This document shows positions 40,417 through 53,700 of a stretch of 64,000 nt of DNA, one piece after another (position 1 is the first letter of the stretch; every line of letters starts with the position of its first letter). This DNA is from Neelides folsomi (lineage: Eukaryota; Arthropoda; Collembola; Neelipleona; Neelidae). Location of the stretch: NCBI GenBank assembly GCA_034687125.1, contig JAQGBZ010000005.1:434001-498000 (forward strand). Direction: 5' to 3'. The notes beneath the pieces are model-generated. The model saw nothing but the letters and a program-made list of their open reading frames with translations, was not told the origin of the DNA and searched no databases. The translations under genes were made by a program, and so were the position numbers.

Positions 40417-40677
40417 TCATCGAATAGTATTTTCAATATTGGTTTGTATTTGCTTTATTACTTTATCAAATTGATTAATATTGGATGCGTCAGAACAATA
40501 AAGACGAGAAAGGAAAACAAATGTTGTTTTCTCCTTCTGACTAACCTCCTTTTCTCCAATTGTCATCTCATATTGTTTTGCATTGTTCGCCTTCCCAAAC
40601 AACAGCCGAACGTGAAGGTATGATGAATATCCAAAAACAATATCCGCAGATTCCTTCCTAAAAAGAGTGTCTGACAT
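40417..40677 (-). CDS. Possible 86-aa single-exon hypothetical gene
   Basis: A minus-strand frame starts MSDTLFRKESADIVFGYS, continues GKANNAKQYEMTIGEKE, and ends NQFDKVIKQIQTNIENTIR before TGA. Composition is protein-like, with mixed charges, few rare residues and an amphipathic C-terminal helix. On the same strand a TATA-like TTTATAAGG lies about 65-70 bp before the ATG, a spacing typical of a compact promoter. No signal peptide, transmembrane segment or known domain is visible. It may be a real small gene, an exon of a larger one, or chance. I do not recognise a function. Confidence 0.3.
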   Translation of the reverse strand: MSDTLFRKESADIVFGYSSYLHVRLLFGKANNAKQYEMTIGEKEVSQKEKTTFVFLSRLYCSDASNINQFDKVIKQIQTNIENTIR

Positions 40678-41745
40678 CGGGAGAATTAATAACGTTCCGA
40701 CCCTTGAAAGGAAGGAATCAATATGTCATGGAAAGGCCGGCCTTATAAACCCAACCTCATCTGTCTCCATACATTAAACCATATACCTTAACTTATATTC
40801 TAAGGACATGCCATGCTATCATACCATATTTTATACGTTGTGTACCATACTTATAAGTAATATATATCTTCTGTGTATAAAAGCTCCTTCCTTATAAATA
40901 GAAGAGATCATCTGATCCCTCTTCTCGCTTTCTCTTTCATCCTTTTCCTGTCCACGAGACCCCTCAGGCATATTTTTTCATTACTTTAACATAAATTGTG
41001 CTCTGGAACTAAAAATGTTATTGGAGGAGCTTATTCCCAACCTTGCGTTATTTAAGCTCAATGGTCTCTCAATGGATGAAATAATCCTTAGGTAATCTCC
41101 ATGATGGAATTGAATAACAAAATTAACTTTTATATTTATTTTCAGAAAATTAAATTGCCTCGGGGGCTCTAGGACATCAATCCGGCTCGTGTCATTTCTC
41201 ATCTCTTCAACCTGGTTCGTCCTCAGAAACTGATTATCTCTGAGTGCGAGACTGAAATATTGTGTGAGTTGTACAAGTCCTGCAGAAGTTGTCTCGTGGG
41301 ACTTTGTCTTATTCCCATCCACTTATGCATTCTAGCCACACCTGGAGAATCACCCTTCTCACCCCTACATATACATAATAGAGAAGAAGTGGAATTGAAG
41401 ACTTTTTTCTCCCTCCATTTCAACCCCGACAACCGCAAGTTAAACCCGGGAGTTAAACCGCAAGTGATCGAAGGAAAAAGAAGAAGGAATCAGAGAAATT
41501 GGAAGAGGGGAGAAAAAGAAGCCCCATTCAATTCCCCTCAAAACTTTGGAACGTAAATCTCTTTTGAAAGGATAATTTCACCTCTGGAGAATCCAACGTG
41601 TGAGAATCGGAAGGAGAAAGTTATAAAGAAATATTCGACAAGCTCAGTTTCAAAATTCCCGTGAGAGTCAAATCCCAATTTCTCAATCCCCTTTTACCGG
41701 TTTGCTGTTTTAAATAGTTTTGAAGAGAAGTTATATTAATTAGAA

Positions 41746-44700
41746 ATGGCTCATTTGCGTCTCTTGTTCCACGTCGGTGTCCTATTAATCGCTGTTGCTT
41801 CTGTCAAAGGTAAGATTTTTCATTCTACCCTTTTAATTAAACGAGTGCGGGGATGAAATCAGTCGAGTCTTGTGTTTCTAAATTCGGTGTGTTGTCCAAT
41901 ATCTAATTTCTCTCCTTCATCTATACATTACTTACATTTTACATGTACAATCTCTATTTATCCTATATTTATGTATACAATATATATTTATATATAAGAA
42001 TCCCCAATTAAGCGTGTATATAAATACACTTCTTCTCACAATCTCAGGATTAATTAGCCACTTTGTTTGAATAAGAGACCCAGAAAATTGCCCGTTCCCC
42101 CAAATTACACTTTTGAAACGAAATTCTCCAGCTCGAGCTCCGCCGCAAACAACTCAAACAAGGTCCTTTAATCCACGTCAAAAGTTTCATAATTTAAACG
42201 ACAATTAATTATTGTCATTTCTTCCGCATGGAACACAATATTAGAATTTGGGTCACTTTATATTTCCTCATTTAAAACCCTTTTATTCTCATTATTCAAA
42301 TTTCCCATTACTTTCTCAATGGCTTTTAAAAACCATCCGAGATTTCCTCATTTATTAGTAAAAATGAAAATTTTAGGCATTCAAATCATTTTGCTAAAAT
42401 GCTGAGCTAGCAAAATATTTGCTAGTGTTTTCAAATAGACAGCAACTTTGCAATGCTTCTTCATCTCTGGTTTGAAATGAATTGTTAATGCGTTCTACAT
42501 TTAGAGAATGGGATGTTGAGAGTGATGTTTAAAAGCATCCGTTCATTCCTTTAATCTACAAATATGGATGGGCGTGTAGGGAGTTGGAAGGGATCGATAT
42601 CAATTTGGAGAGTGGATGTGTGTAAGGAGGATTCGATGAGGAAATGAAAAGACCTTCACTCAAACTTGATCAATCTTCTCATCTCTCATATTTACAAAAA
42701 AATATTATTTATCATGGTCTTATGTTCTTTAGCGAAAGTGAGATTTTTAATTTAAAAAATCTAAATAAAGTGTCATTTCCGTTCGAATAGCTTAGCTAAG
42801 ATTTACTTTTAAATAAAGTGAAATGAATAAATGAGAAATAAAGCATAAGCGAAATAAATGTTAATAATGAAATTGAAATTGAATGAAAATGGAAGATTAA
42901 AGAAAACGAGAGGACCTTGTCATATAAATTATGATTAGATAAGATTGGGATGTCGGAGAGTCATAAGTTCCATTATGGGACAATTCCTTGGGCTGAATAT
43001 GAAAAGCGTGGGATGGGGGAGAAAGGAAATTGTAAATCCCAGGACCACATGAGGAAGTTAAATTTGAGAGATAATTAGCAGGCCCAGGTGGTTCAAGCTT
43101 TGAAATTAGCCTCATTCCTGATTTGAGAATCTTCCCTCCTCCAGGCATTAATTTTAAATTCCCAATCATGGGAAGAACAAACATTTACCAAACACTCCTG
43201 TAGCTCAATTCACTCAGGCTAGAATCTCAAATTATCATCATTGCCCAATAGATGAAAATTCCTTAATATGAATAAACCCGTCCCCTATTCACACATGTTC
43301 AGCTTTGTATCACTCAAAGATGGGGAATTGGGGAAAGGAAGATCAAAGTGAGTTTTGGAAATTTTACCATTGGAAGGAGAAGCTTAATGTTAGTATGAGT
43401 GATAACATGTAATTTATTTCCCTTTGGATTGGTCGTGTTATTATTATTTTAACCGAGACCAGACTTTGAGAATGATATTCTTAATGTCTACTATATATTT
43501 GTATGGCTATGTTTTGAATGTTTTGAATTATGACGTTTGATCTTCCATACCTTTATGATTTCTTTCACAAGTAGACTTAATTGAGCATCTTCCATGGATC
43601 ATTGGACTTCGATATTTTACATGGTTGAATTAAATACAAAATCCTCTTTTATTTCTGTTGAATAGAAGCTGGGAGTATTTGGAAAACCTTGTTGGATATT
43701 TGCTCAAAGCTTAAATGGGCCTTTAGGAGAGCTTACAAGAAAAGAGTATTTGATGAGTTGAGTCAAGGAGTTGATTAATTAAAACTCTCTTTCTCCAATG
43801 GAATACTCCATGTTTGATGTTTGAAAGAGGAGAAAAGAGAGTTTACTTGCACTAATGATGTGGCTCTCGTCTTTCTTCTTGCAAAATACGTTTTCATCAT
43901 CCTCGTCTTCAAATTAATTGACTAGAATTCTCTCGCTTAATTTTTTTTATTTTACTTTTGATACTCGAACCTTAAACTTTTTACTGTATTTTTGTAATTT
44001 TGGCTTATTTTGGAAATCGCGTACATTATGAATGTAGAGTAAACCATAAGCCATAGTTAGTCAAACTTCCACCAAACATGCACCAGCCCCTTTCTGTATA
44101 ATTACATATTTATTACAAATTATAAACAATTAAGTATTTTCTTTAGCTGTTAAATAAATATTTATGTAAAGAGAAATGAGTACTAACATTAATACATTAA
44201 GAAATCATAAATTAACTTTATTATTCACGAGTGTTTTAATTTAGAATTTCATCAAAAGAAGCAGAACTTCATTAATTTTGGAATAGTTTAAAAGTAACAT
44301 GCTGAGAAAATATATAGATACATTAAATTAAAATGAGCATTGAATTTCTAAGAAATCGAGAACTTTGATGTTTCTCCCTACGTGCATTAAAACGAGTTTT
44401 GGAAAAGGGATCTAAAAGGAAGAAATAACACATTTGGGATACACAACTAATTCTCGAAACTACGAAATATATTTCCGAAATGAAGAGTCTTGATGAGGAG
44501 ATTCTTGATGGAAAAGAGAAGCAAATGTTATTTCAGTAGGAGAAAACCTTCTCAACTCCCACGAACTTTCCTTATAGCTTTTATTCATCAAAATCACTCA
44601 AACGGGTCTTTACGTTAAAATCCATTAACTACATTGCTCAAATTAATACAATTTAACCAGCTTGAACAAAGACAATTAATTTTCAAAAAGACATGTATTT

Positions 44701-47700
44701 GAATTTTTCGTATCACGTATTTTTATTATTTGTATCTTTGTGTAGTTGTGAAAAATGTTTGGAGTTAGAGGAATCTCCAATTAAAATGATCATAATGTGG
44801 AAGAGAAGAGAAAGTGCGAATTAATTCTTCTGGACTGGAATGTGTCTCCGGGTCTCTCATTACTTATATCTCCGTTAATTAGGTCTTTTCCCTTTGAAAA
44901 GTTTGAAGTGATTCCCCTTTTGTTCCGCTTTGACTCAACTCATCTCCACTTTATCAAAAGGAATTACAACTCTCGCAGTTTGCATATATAAATACGTGTC
45001 TAAAGTACAGGACACGTAATTTCCTATTATTCTGATGCGCATTTGAGACCCCGAACCTCTTAAGTTATAATGAGCATCTTTACATTTATATGATTATGAC
45101 ATAATGGGGAGAAGCGGAGAGAAACACTTAAATAAAATGTCGCTCAACACATTTTCACCCTCATAAATTTGAATGGTTGATTCTTCACAGTTGAATTTCA
45201 AGTGCGTCTTTTCATAAAACTTAAGTTTGGGAGATCAAACTACATTTCAGTCTTGAGGACAGGTGTAGAGAAATATCACATCCACTTGTCTTTATATAAA
45301 GGGAATAAACAGGAGACATTTTTTTCTTTTCTTTAGTTGTGACTTGACTTTAATAGCGACGTGACAGCACATAACAATTTCGTTATTTGTTTTAATTTTA
45401 ATAAATAAAATGTTCAACGACACTTCCTTACTTTTAATGAATTTCAATGTTCAAGAGTTTAGAAAAACAGTGTCCTTCTTCATTTGTAATTCTCACTTTT
45501 AATTAAATACAAACTTTAACAGAGGCAATAGAGGAAAACTTAATTCTATTTTATACTTTATGGCATTGTTTGTTAGACTTATTATTTAGTAATTTTGTAT
45601 ACCTAAATTCATATGATCAAATAATATTGTAATACTAACTTTCCTTACTTATGCCACCAATAATCTAAATACTTATTGTACATCCTAATTATTCACACAC
45701 TAATAATAAACTTACGCACATTAACAATAAGCAACCGATATCATAGCACTGACAGTAAATTAGTTTTCTCATCCTTAAGACTAGACATTAAAAGGAATGT
45801 TGGGGTGAAGGGAAATAAGATATCTTTTACTTCATGAAAGAAATTGATCATTATCTTTTAAAAGTATTTAAAAGTTCATTTTTTCTAACTTTTTATTTTT
45901 AAAGGCGTTAAAAATAATTTAAATGAGGAATAACTGACACTGACCATTTAAAAATTTCGCCAATTTATTTTAATTTCTCAATTATAACCATTATAAGTGT
46001 GTTTGTTGAGATGTACTAATAAAATAATTAAAATAAATTAGAGATATTATGAAGGAAAAGACTGGGAATTGGAATTCACTTGCATTTTTCTCTTCCACCA
46101 TATCACTTTTCTAATTTATTCGCCTTCTCACCAATTCTTCAGGAATAGCAATTCATGAGAAATTCCCTCGTTTGAAAAATGCCTACACTTATTTAATTAT
46201 GCACAATTACAAAGACTTGCTTAACATCTCGCCACCTCGAAAATGTTCCAAATGAACGTCAGAAGTAAAAAATGAGTATTTACAACTACGATAAAAATTG
46301 GTGTGCTTTTCTTATGAAAATAACCATTTACTCAAAAAATCGTAAAAATTAAATTCGAACTCTTCCTATAAAAATTAAATTTCTAACGGATTTTATTTTT
46401 GACAAGAATAATTAAAATAATGTTGTGGTTGATTAATCAACAAAGCTCATTTTAGAGGTTGCATTATGATCAAGTGTATAACATACACACAACTCCTATT
46501 GTTATTAAAAGGAGTTGATTCCAGGGATAGATGTGTGATAAAGATATTCAATAGGATATTATGTAAATGGATTTCCCATGGTGTGTGTGAGGGTGTTGTA
46601 AGTTTGTTAATGGTGAGTCGGTGGGGATCTCTCACGGTATGAGGTTGGTCGAGTAGTTCCTCCGCGACATGGACTTCGTCGTCACTCCGCTCGTCTCTCC
46701 GCCATACATGGTCATCTTCGATTGGGAAAAGATTGACCTCACATGGTGGCGGAAGTTCGTGGGCCGGAATTGGCGTTTCAGTCTTTACATCTCCTGCTTT
46801 TATCTCTTCTTCATCTTTGGCACAAGGGCATGGATGAAGACAAGACCTGCCTTCAGTCTCAAAAGATCCCTTACTGTTTGGAACTCGGGTCTTGCTCTCT
46901 TTTCCATTGCGGGATTCATTCGATCGGCTCCAGAATTCTTTTCGATCCTTAGTAGATCAAATGGATTTCACGACTATGTTTGTACACGGTATAATAATTT
47001 AACTATCATTATAAGTCAATAAGTAAATTTTTTTAATTTTAAATTTTTTTTACTTAATTTTTGGTTAATTAGGGTCGAACACAATTGGTCCACAGCATTT
47101 TGGACACTATTATTTACAATGTCAAAGCTTTTTGAACTTGGGGATACGATTTTCATTGTTCTTAAGAAAAGACCGCTGCTTTTCTTACATTGGTATGATA
47201 TTTTTAAATTGACTAAAAATTTAAATTGAATATTAACATTAACATTAACTTGTTTAACCGTCAGATTGTAGATTAGTTGTATTAAATAAATGTAATTTGA
47301 AGGTATCATCATATCACGGTGTTAGCATATTGCTGGTTTATCTATGAGGATTACGAGCCCCCGAATCGATGGTTTGCTGTTGCGAACTATTTCATCCATT
47401 CCATCATGTACACTTACTACGCCCTGACGGTTTGAACTCCCGTTTATCCACTTGGCATATTGGGGAATATTGGGGAATTAAATCATGACTTTTGTATACC
47501 AGTCCTACGGGATCAAAGTGTCGAAGAAGCTGGCGATGACAATAACGTTCCTTCAACTGAGCCAAATGGCATTCGCGCTCTATGTCAACGTTTACTCCTT
47601 TTACATCAAAGGTGGAATAAATATTGGAAATGGGACAAAGAGAAAAAAAAACTTGGTAAATATTGGACACTTTCTTTCAATCTCTTTGTTCAGGGAGAGG

Positions 47701-50700
47701 CGGCGAATGTGACGTCGCATACAGGAATCTCATTCTGGCCTTGCTCATGTACTTTTCCTATTTTCTACTCTTCACACAATTCTTCAAAAAGGCTTACATG
47801 GCGAAGAAGCCCAAGAAGATCTAAATGCATGTTCAGACCCAGAGATCGCAATTTATTCAACGAGTCACACTCAATTGATTCTTGATTCTCATTTTAAATA
47901 ATGATCCTCGAATTTATAATTATTCTTTATTATCGTTTAAACCTAAACCTAATTTTTAGTAAAATACTATTAGTTAGCACTCAAAGTAGACTGAATATAA
48001 CTTTTATGTAAATTATCATATAAATTAATCAAGGTACTTAAATGAGTAATTAAGGATCGATATGATTAAATTATGAAAATAAAAGTATTTAACAAAGTTT
48101 GTTCACACTCATTGACTTTTCTTTGTCTCAGTCATAAAATTATTTCAGATTTGACAACTATCTGTAAGAATAATATTAAGAAATAAATAAAATAAAAATT
48201 AACAAAAATTCTGGAAGGAATATAAGCAAGGCGTAAACATATAAATTTATCACTACAAAATGTTAATTAAACTTATCAATACGGACATAGAAAATAAATA
48301 AATTAAAGGGGAACTCAAAACGTGCGAGATCAAAAGAGGAATATTGATTTTTCTCACTTCTCAAAAGAATTAAAGGATGTGACTGGAAGCCGACGGCATT
48401 TTCACCTATACATTCAACCCAATTACTTATAAATAAGTTCTCCACAATTATCGATATAACCTTAAGTGTAATATGGCCAAATTGTTTCAACATTCGCCGT
48501 TAAATATTGAATGTAAGAAATTATATTTTATTAATGGAAGTGTGAAAGAGTCAAATGGGGGATTGAGTAATTGCAAACGGAGGAAAGTAAGTTATTAAAT
48601 GGGGCGGGGAGCTTTTGGTGAGATTGGTTAAATAAATATACAAAGGAAGGTGAAGGGCTCCCACTTATCTTTTTTATGTTCCTTCCGTGGCGGAGCTGAG
48701 TAAGACAAATGGGGAGAATGAGAGGTAAAGAATGGCTTCCGTGCGCTGCACCTCCTTCCCAATCGCATATCATTCCATAGGACCAATGTGACCATTTGTC
48801 ACCTCCAATTCCCATCCTCAGCCTCCTAATAAGAAAGGATGGAACACCACAAATATGTTTTCACTTTTTCCAAAGGATGAGGAAGTGATTCGTCCAACAT
48901 CTTATTATTACCTACTTTCTTTCCTTCCCCATTCTTCATTTATTCTCCACATCCCGTTAATGGCCCATAGGCACAATACAAACCTTTAACCTTAAGACAA
49001 CCTAAATGGGATACACGTGTATTACACAGGCCCTTGAAGGATTACAGAATAAAAACACTGACAAGACTGAGGTTGTGGAAACATTTGTAAAATTGATAGA
49101 TGGAGGGTGGATGGAGGGAATTAATAGGATTAGAAGAAAAATGAATTTAATCAATTTGGGTTTTTCAGGAGAGGAATGGGGAGGAGATGAATGTCAAAGT
49201 CCACTTGGGATGGAATCGGGGAAAATTCCCTCGGCGGGAATCACAGCCACATCATCCTTCGACGTCAAGAATGTCGGGCCGCAGAGTGCGAGGTAAATAT
49301 ACTTAAATCTCTCTTAGTGATTAATGCTCATTTCCATTGCCCAACTTTCATTATGACTTGCTCTTCGGATCTTCCCTTGGATGTATCATACCCCAACTCC
49401 TCACGCTCTACTTCCTTCTCCATTAATCCATTCAAATTATGTAAAGGTCCTCATTGGAATCTATAGAGTCAATTTCTCCGGATCAATGAGCCACACCTTT
49501 TATGAATGAGCTGCCGAGTGGAGTTGGGGGAAGTTTAATAGACCTTTACCAGCTTTACCGCTTTACACTTAAATTATTCAAATCCACTGACTTTACATTT
49601 ACACAGAAATTCTCCGTGTTTTAGGATAATTTAAATGAATTATTGATTGTTTTGCCTTTCGGATCTGAATTTTTTTCGCCACTTTGTTAAAAGTCAAAAT
49701 TCCAACGTGTAGCAAATGGCATTTATTGACTTTCACCAACATGAGGAAAACGTGATTCGAGTAAAATGGGAAAAAGCATAGTTTTATATTGGAATATTGA
49801 GAATCAATACATTGTACAGATTTTTTGTATTAAGATAATATAACTTATACGTAACATAAATATAACAAATATTGTTATTGTATACACTGGTATATAGTAT
49901 ACATAGTTTACCATGTATGGACCATTTTCTTAAATATTCTCTCTGTGGATTTTCCTTTCTTTTGTTTGTTAGAGTATTCCATTAAATGTTGATCACCTTC
50001 ATCGGCCTTCTCCAAATGGTTCAAATTGTTAAAAGTGCATTTTCCCTTCAACCCGATTCTTTGCCCATTTCATAACATTATGGATTCTTGGGCCAATGAG
50101 AAGTTGAGGAATCATGAAATATCTATCTGCATTTTTATTTTTTCTATTTTCCATACGAAAAACATAGAGATGTAAATATGAAAATGTTCCAAGTTGTACA
50201 TGAATAATATGATAATATGCGTGGGATGGAGTTTAATATTTACTTTACCTTTAGGCCTAGAGAACCAACAACACTATAAATATGTGAATTTGACTCTATC
50301 AAACCATTACATTATGTGTACATAGATATAAAGTATCTACGTGCAAAGTTCCTTTTCACTCGATTTTTTCCCTTCAGAAAATTTGTAAGTTTGGAGGAAG
50401 TTTTTCTTTGTAATATTGTAAATCTATCTGTGCTTGTCGCCTCGAAGAGATTGAGATGAAAAGGTTGTGAGTTTACCTTTGATTCCTCCTGTTTGAAATA
50501 CGCGATTGTTAACCGGCTGTCTTTTTCAGATTTCTCCCTTCTTCTGATATTCTCCTTCCTTCCCCATAGGTTTAAATCTCCTTTTGGATTATTCAGAGGT
50601 TGAGGGAGCCTCGAGGAATTTTTATTATTTGATGCATCTCAAATCCAAAAGGTCTCTTGCAAAGTCTAAAACAAGGCTTATCAAATTATCAAGCTTAGGG

Positions 50701-53700
50701 ACTACGTAACTTCCATATAACTTCTATAACTCCTCTTGGAACTGTAAGAGCTTTGAAGGTAGCCGTTGTAACATTTAAGGGCCACAGCTTGGAACTTCGA
50801 ATGTTCCTATATAGAAGATCAAAAGACGTGGTTGGTGTAAGTAGGTCTAACTGAACCTACATATAAGTAATAAGGAAACTATAGAGTATTTCTGTACCAA
50901 GAACATGCTTGGGCTTTGAAAGAATCGAGAAAAGTGAGGAGAAATAAAGATAGTGGAAAACGTACAGCGTCTGCCGGATACGAGAGAAGATGAAAAAGAA
51001 ATGGGACATCGGAATGAGAATGAGGGAGGGGAAATGTCTCTTACTTACTCTTTCTCCATAAATGCTCTACTTCTCTTTCTTCCCATATTGTGAACACAGA
51101 GGAGACCATATCAGATATTTGAAAGAACCGTGGAATTTATTATGAGTTTGTATAAGGACTCTCGCTCTAGAATACTTGTATAGAAAGAAGCTGAGGTGGA
51201 AGAAAAGAAGTAACAATTTATAAAAGGTAATACTGTAATAGACGCCTTGTTATATGCACTTAAACAATTCTTTGTTCTAATGATCCAAGAGAGTGGGGAA
51301 GGAATAAATGGAGAAAGTCTTTTATTGTGCTACAAATGTTGTAAATGGTCTAAAGGTGGAGGAGAACCCAAATTGACTTACAATCACTATCCCCTCTACG
51401 ATGAACTGGAAGAAAAAGACAAAGATTTTCTCCCCACATCCAACACATCTCACAACTTGGGTTGATAATGTTGATATACCAGGGAGGAATTTATATATGA
51501 GCCGATTCTTGACTTCAATTCTTGTTCCTCCCTTCCATTATTTTCTTTTCAAATCCTCGTGGATAAAATGCTCCTTTCTTCCTTTTTGGGAGCATTGTGG
51601 GGGTTTCAGACCAGCTTTTTCATTTCCTCTGTTTGAGCCTGGGAGCTCCAAGAACCAGAACAAGAAAAGAACTCACTTTTATTAAATCTAAACATCTTGA
51701 ATGGAAAGATGAAAGAGTTTTACAAACGAATGAATAAGATCTGATTATTTGAACAAAGTTCAATCAAGATTTTATATTAAAATAAAAGTTTAATTCAAAC
51801 TTTTTAATGCAATACTACACCATAAAACCTGTATGTACTTACCTATGTACTATATGACTATATACTTTACTATATTACAGTATTAAAAGTATACTATTTT
51901 GGAAATATTATGTTTTTACTGTATATGACATATGGCTTTATTGTACTACATAGATGGTATATGGATATGGCTTAGTCATGTTAAAATATGGGATGACTTT
52001 TCCATATCTTTTAACTTGTAAGTATGATGTGGGAATCGAATCGAGTGATAAATCAGAACAGAATGCAAGTGTCAAAACAATCATAAATTATTTTCTCTCC
52101 TTTGGGGGGTTTTCATTTGAAGTGGCTCAGGTTGGAATTGATTTTCTTTGTTTTCCATTACAATATTTTATATTAATTTAAAACAGTGTTTTTGATTCAG
52201 TAATTCTTTAGATGAAATGAGTAAAACTTTATGATGAACTTTCACTATGCCATATAATTTCATTAGTTATAAATTAGCAGACATTGATACAAAAGTTTAA
52301 ATTTAATTGATGAGTTTTTTAACCCCCACTTTTCTCGTCTTCTTTTCCCCATCATGAGTTTAAGATTGTTATATGGAATTGGATATTAGCAGGAAGAATT
52401 GTTTATCGTCCTTTAGATCCACTGAACTTTCTTTATGACAAGACAAACTTTATTTTTATATTCTTTCCTATCTTCACTTTTCATAAGGGCTTTTAAAAGC
52501 TTCTACCTTAACAATTTAGTCTCTAACACCTAGTGTTAGTTAAACAATGTTTTAGTACCCATTTTCAACTTCACTATTTTATAGGATCTCAAAAATTACT
52601 CTGTTGGGAAAATTGGGGTAAAACTCTGAGTTTGGTTCACCCCGTTTTATCTCTTTTCTTAATTAAACCTTCTCATCTCACACAAGAAATCCAGGTAGTT
52701 TTCATAAGCCGTGAAACAAAGATCATTTCAGTTCAACAGTGCATTATTTACTTAACTATGGGCAATGCCATTTAGAACTCTACTTTTGTTTTTACTATAA
52801 AACTTTCCAAATAAAACAACTCACATTTTAACTGCAAACTTACATTTTATTCATTCATGTGCAAAGTGAAGAAAGCTAAGTACATTACATATAAGATCTT
52901 AATGAACTAATTAAATTCAATTCCATTAAAGAATTTTCTTAATGTTAGTAATAATAAATTAGCTAACGGGCTAGGCTTTAATTTTGGCAAGGATCCGCTG
53001 CATTGATGAACTCTTCTGACTTGTTTACTATCCAACTGGCTTAAGGTTATTTGCCCTTCTGTAGTGACGTTATCTTGGAGTATTGTTAAGGCATGGGTTC
53101 TACATATAGGACCAATAGTAGCAATGGTAAACTTATTGTGTTGTTTGAAGGAATCGATGAGATTAAATAAAGGAGTTAAGGAGAGTTAAGTGAGAATGTC
53201 CAAAAGGAGTTTCTTGTAATCTCCCGAACATTCTCCTTCAATGGCCTCAGTCAAAGGCTTTTCATACATCCTCTCATACTGAATGGCAATGTTTCCCAAG
53301 TCGGTTTCCGACCGGAGCACCACGATGTTGATCAATGCCTTGTCATCAGTCCCAAGCCCTGCCATCGCCTCGTGGAGTTTGCTGGCCCAGAAAGCGTCTT
53401 TGTTCTTTGCCACGGCCACTGAGAACAAATCACATCAATTAATCTCACGAGGCTTAAATTCTCCTCCGAGGAACTCGGAATCTAACTAACTCTAACAGTA
53501 GGTGAGAGGTGATGGCAATTAAACCGTTTTCTATTACTATATACCTAATAGTATTAAGTAGTGGGAGCAGAGATCTTACGTATAGTTTTGGCAGCCATGA
53601 GGAGATCGCCGGACAATTCACTTTCACATGCTTCTTCGAGTGTTTTCCCCGCGAGAGCTTCGTAGGCTGAACTAACGGCCGACAATTGAGCGTAGCTGTT

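Noticed and set aside
47460-47885. 141-codon plus-strand frame overlapping the elongase
   Set aside because: Wrong frame across elongase exon 4, an intron and exon 5; the true exons are identified by family motifs and splice phases.
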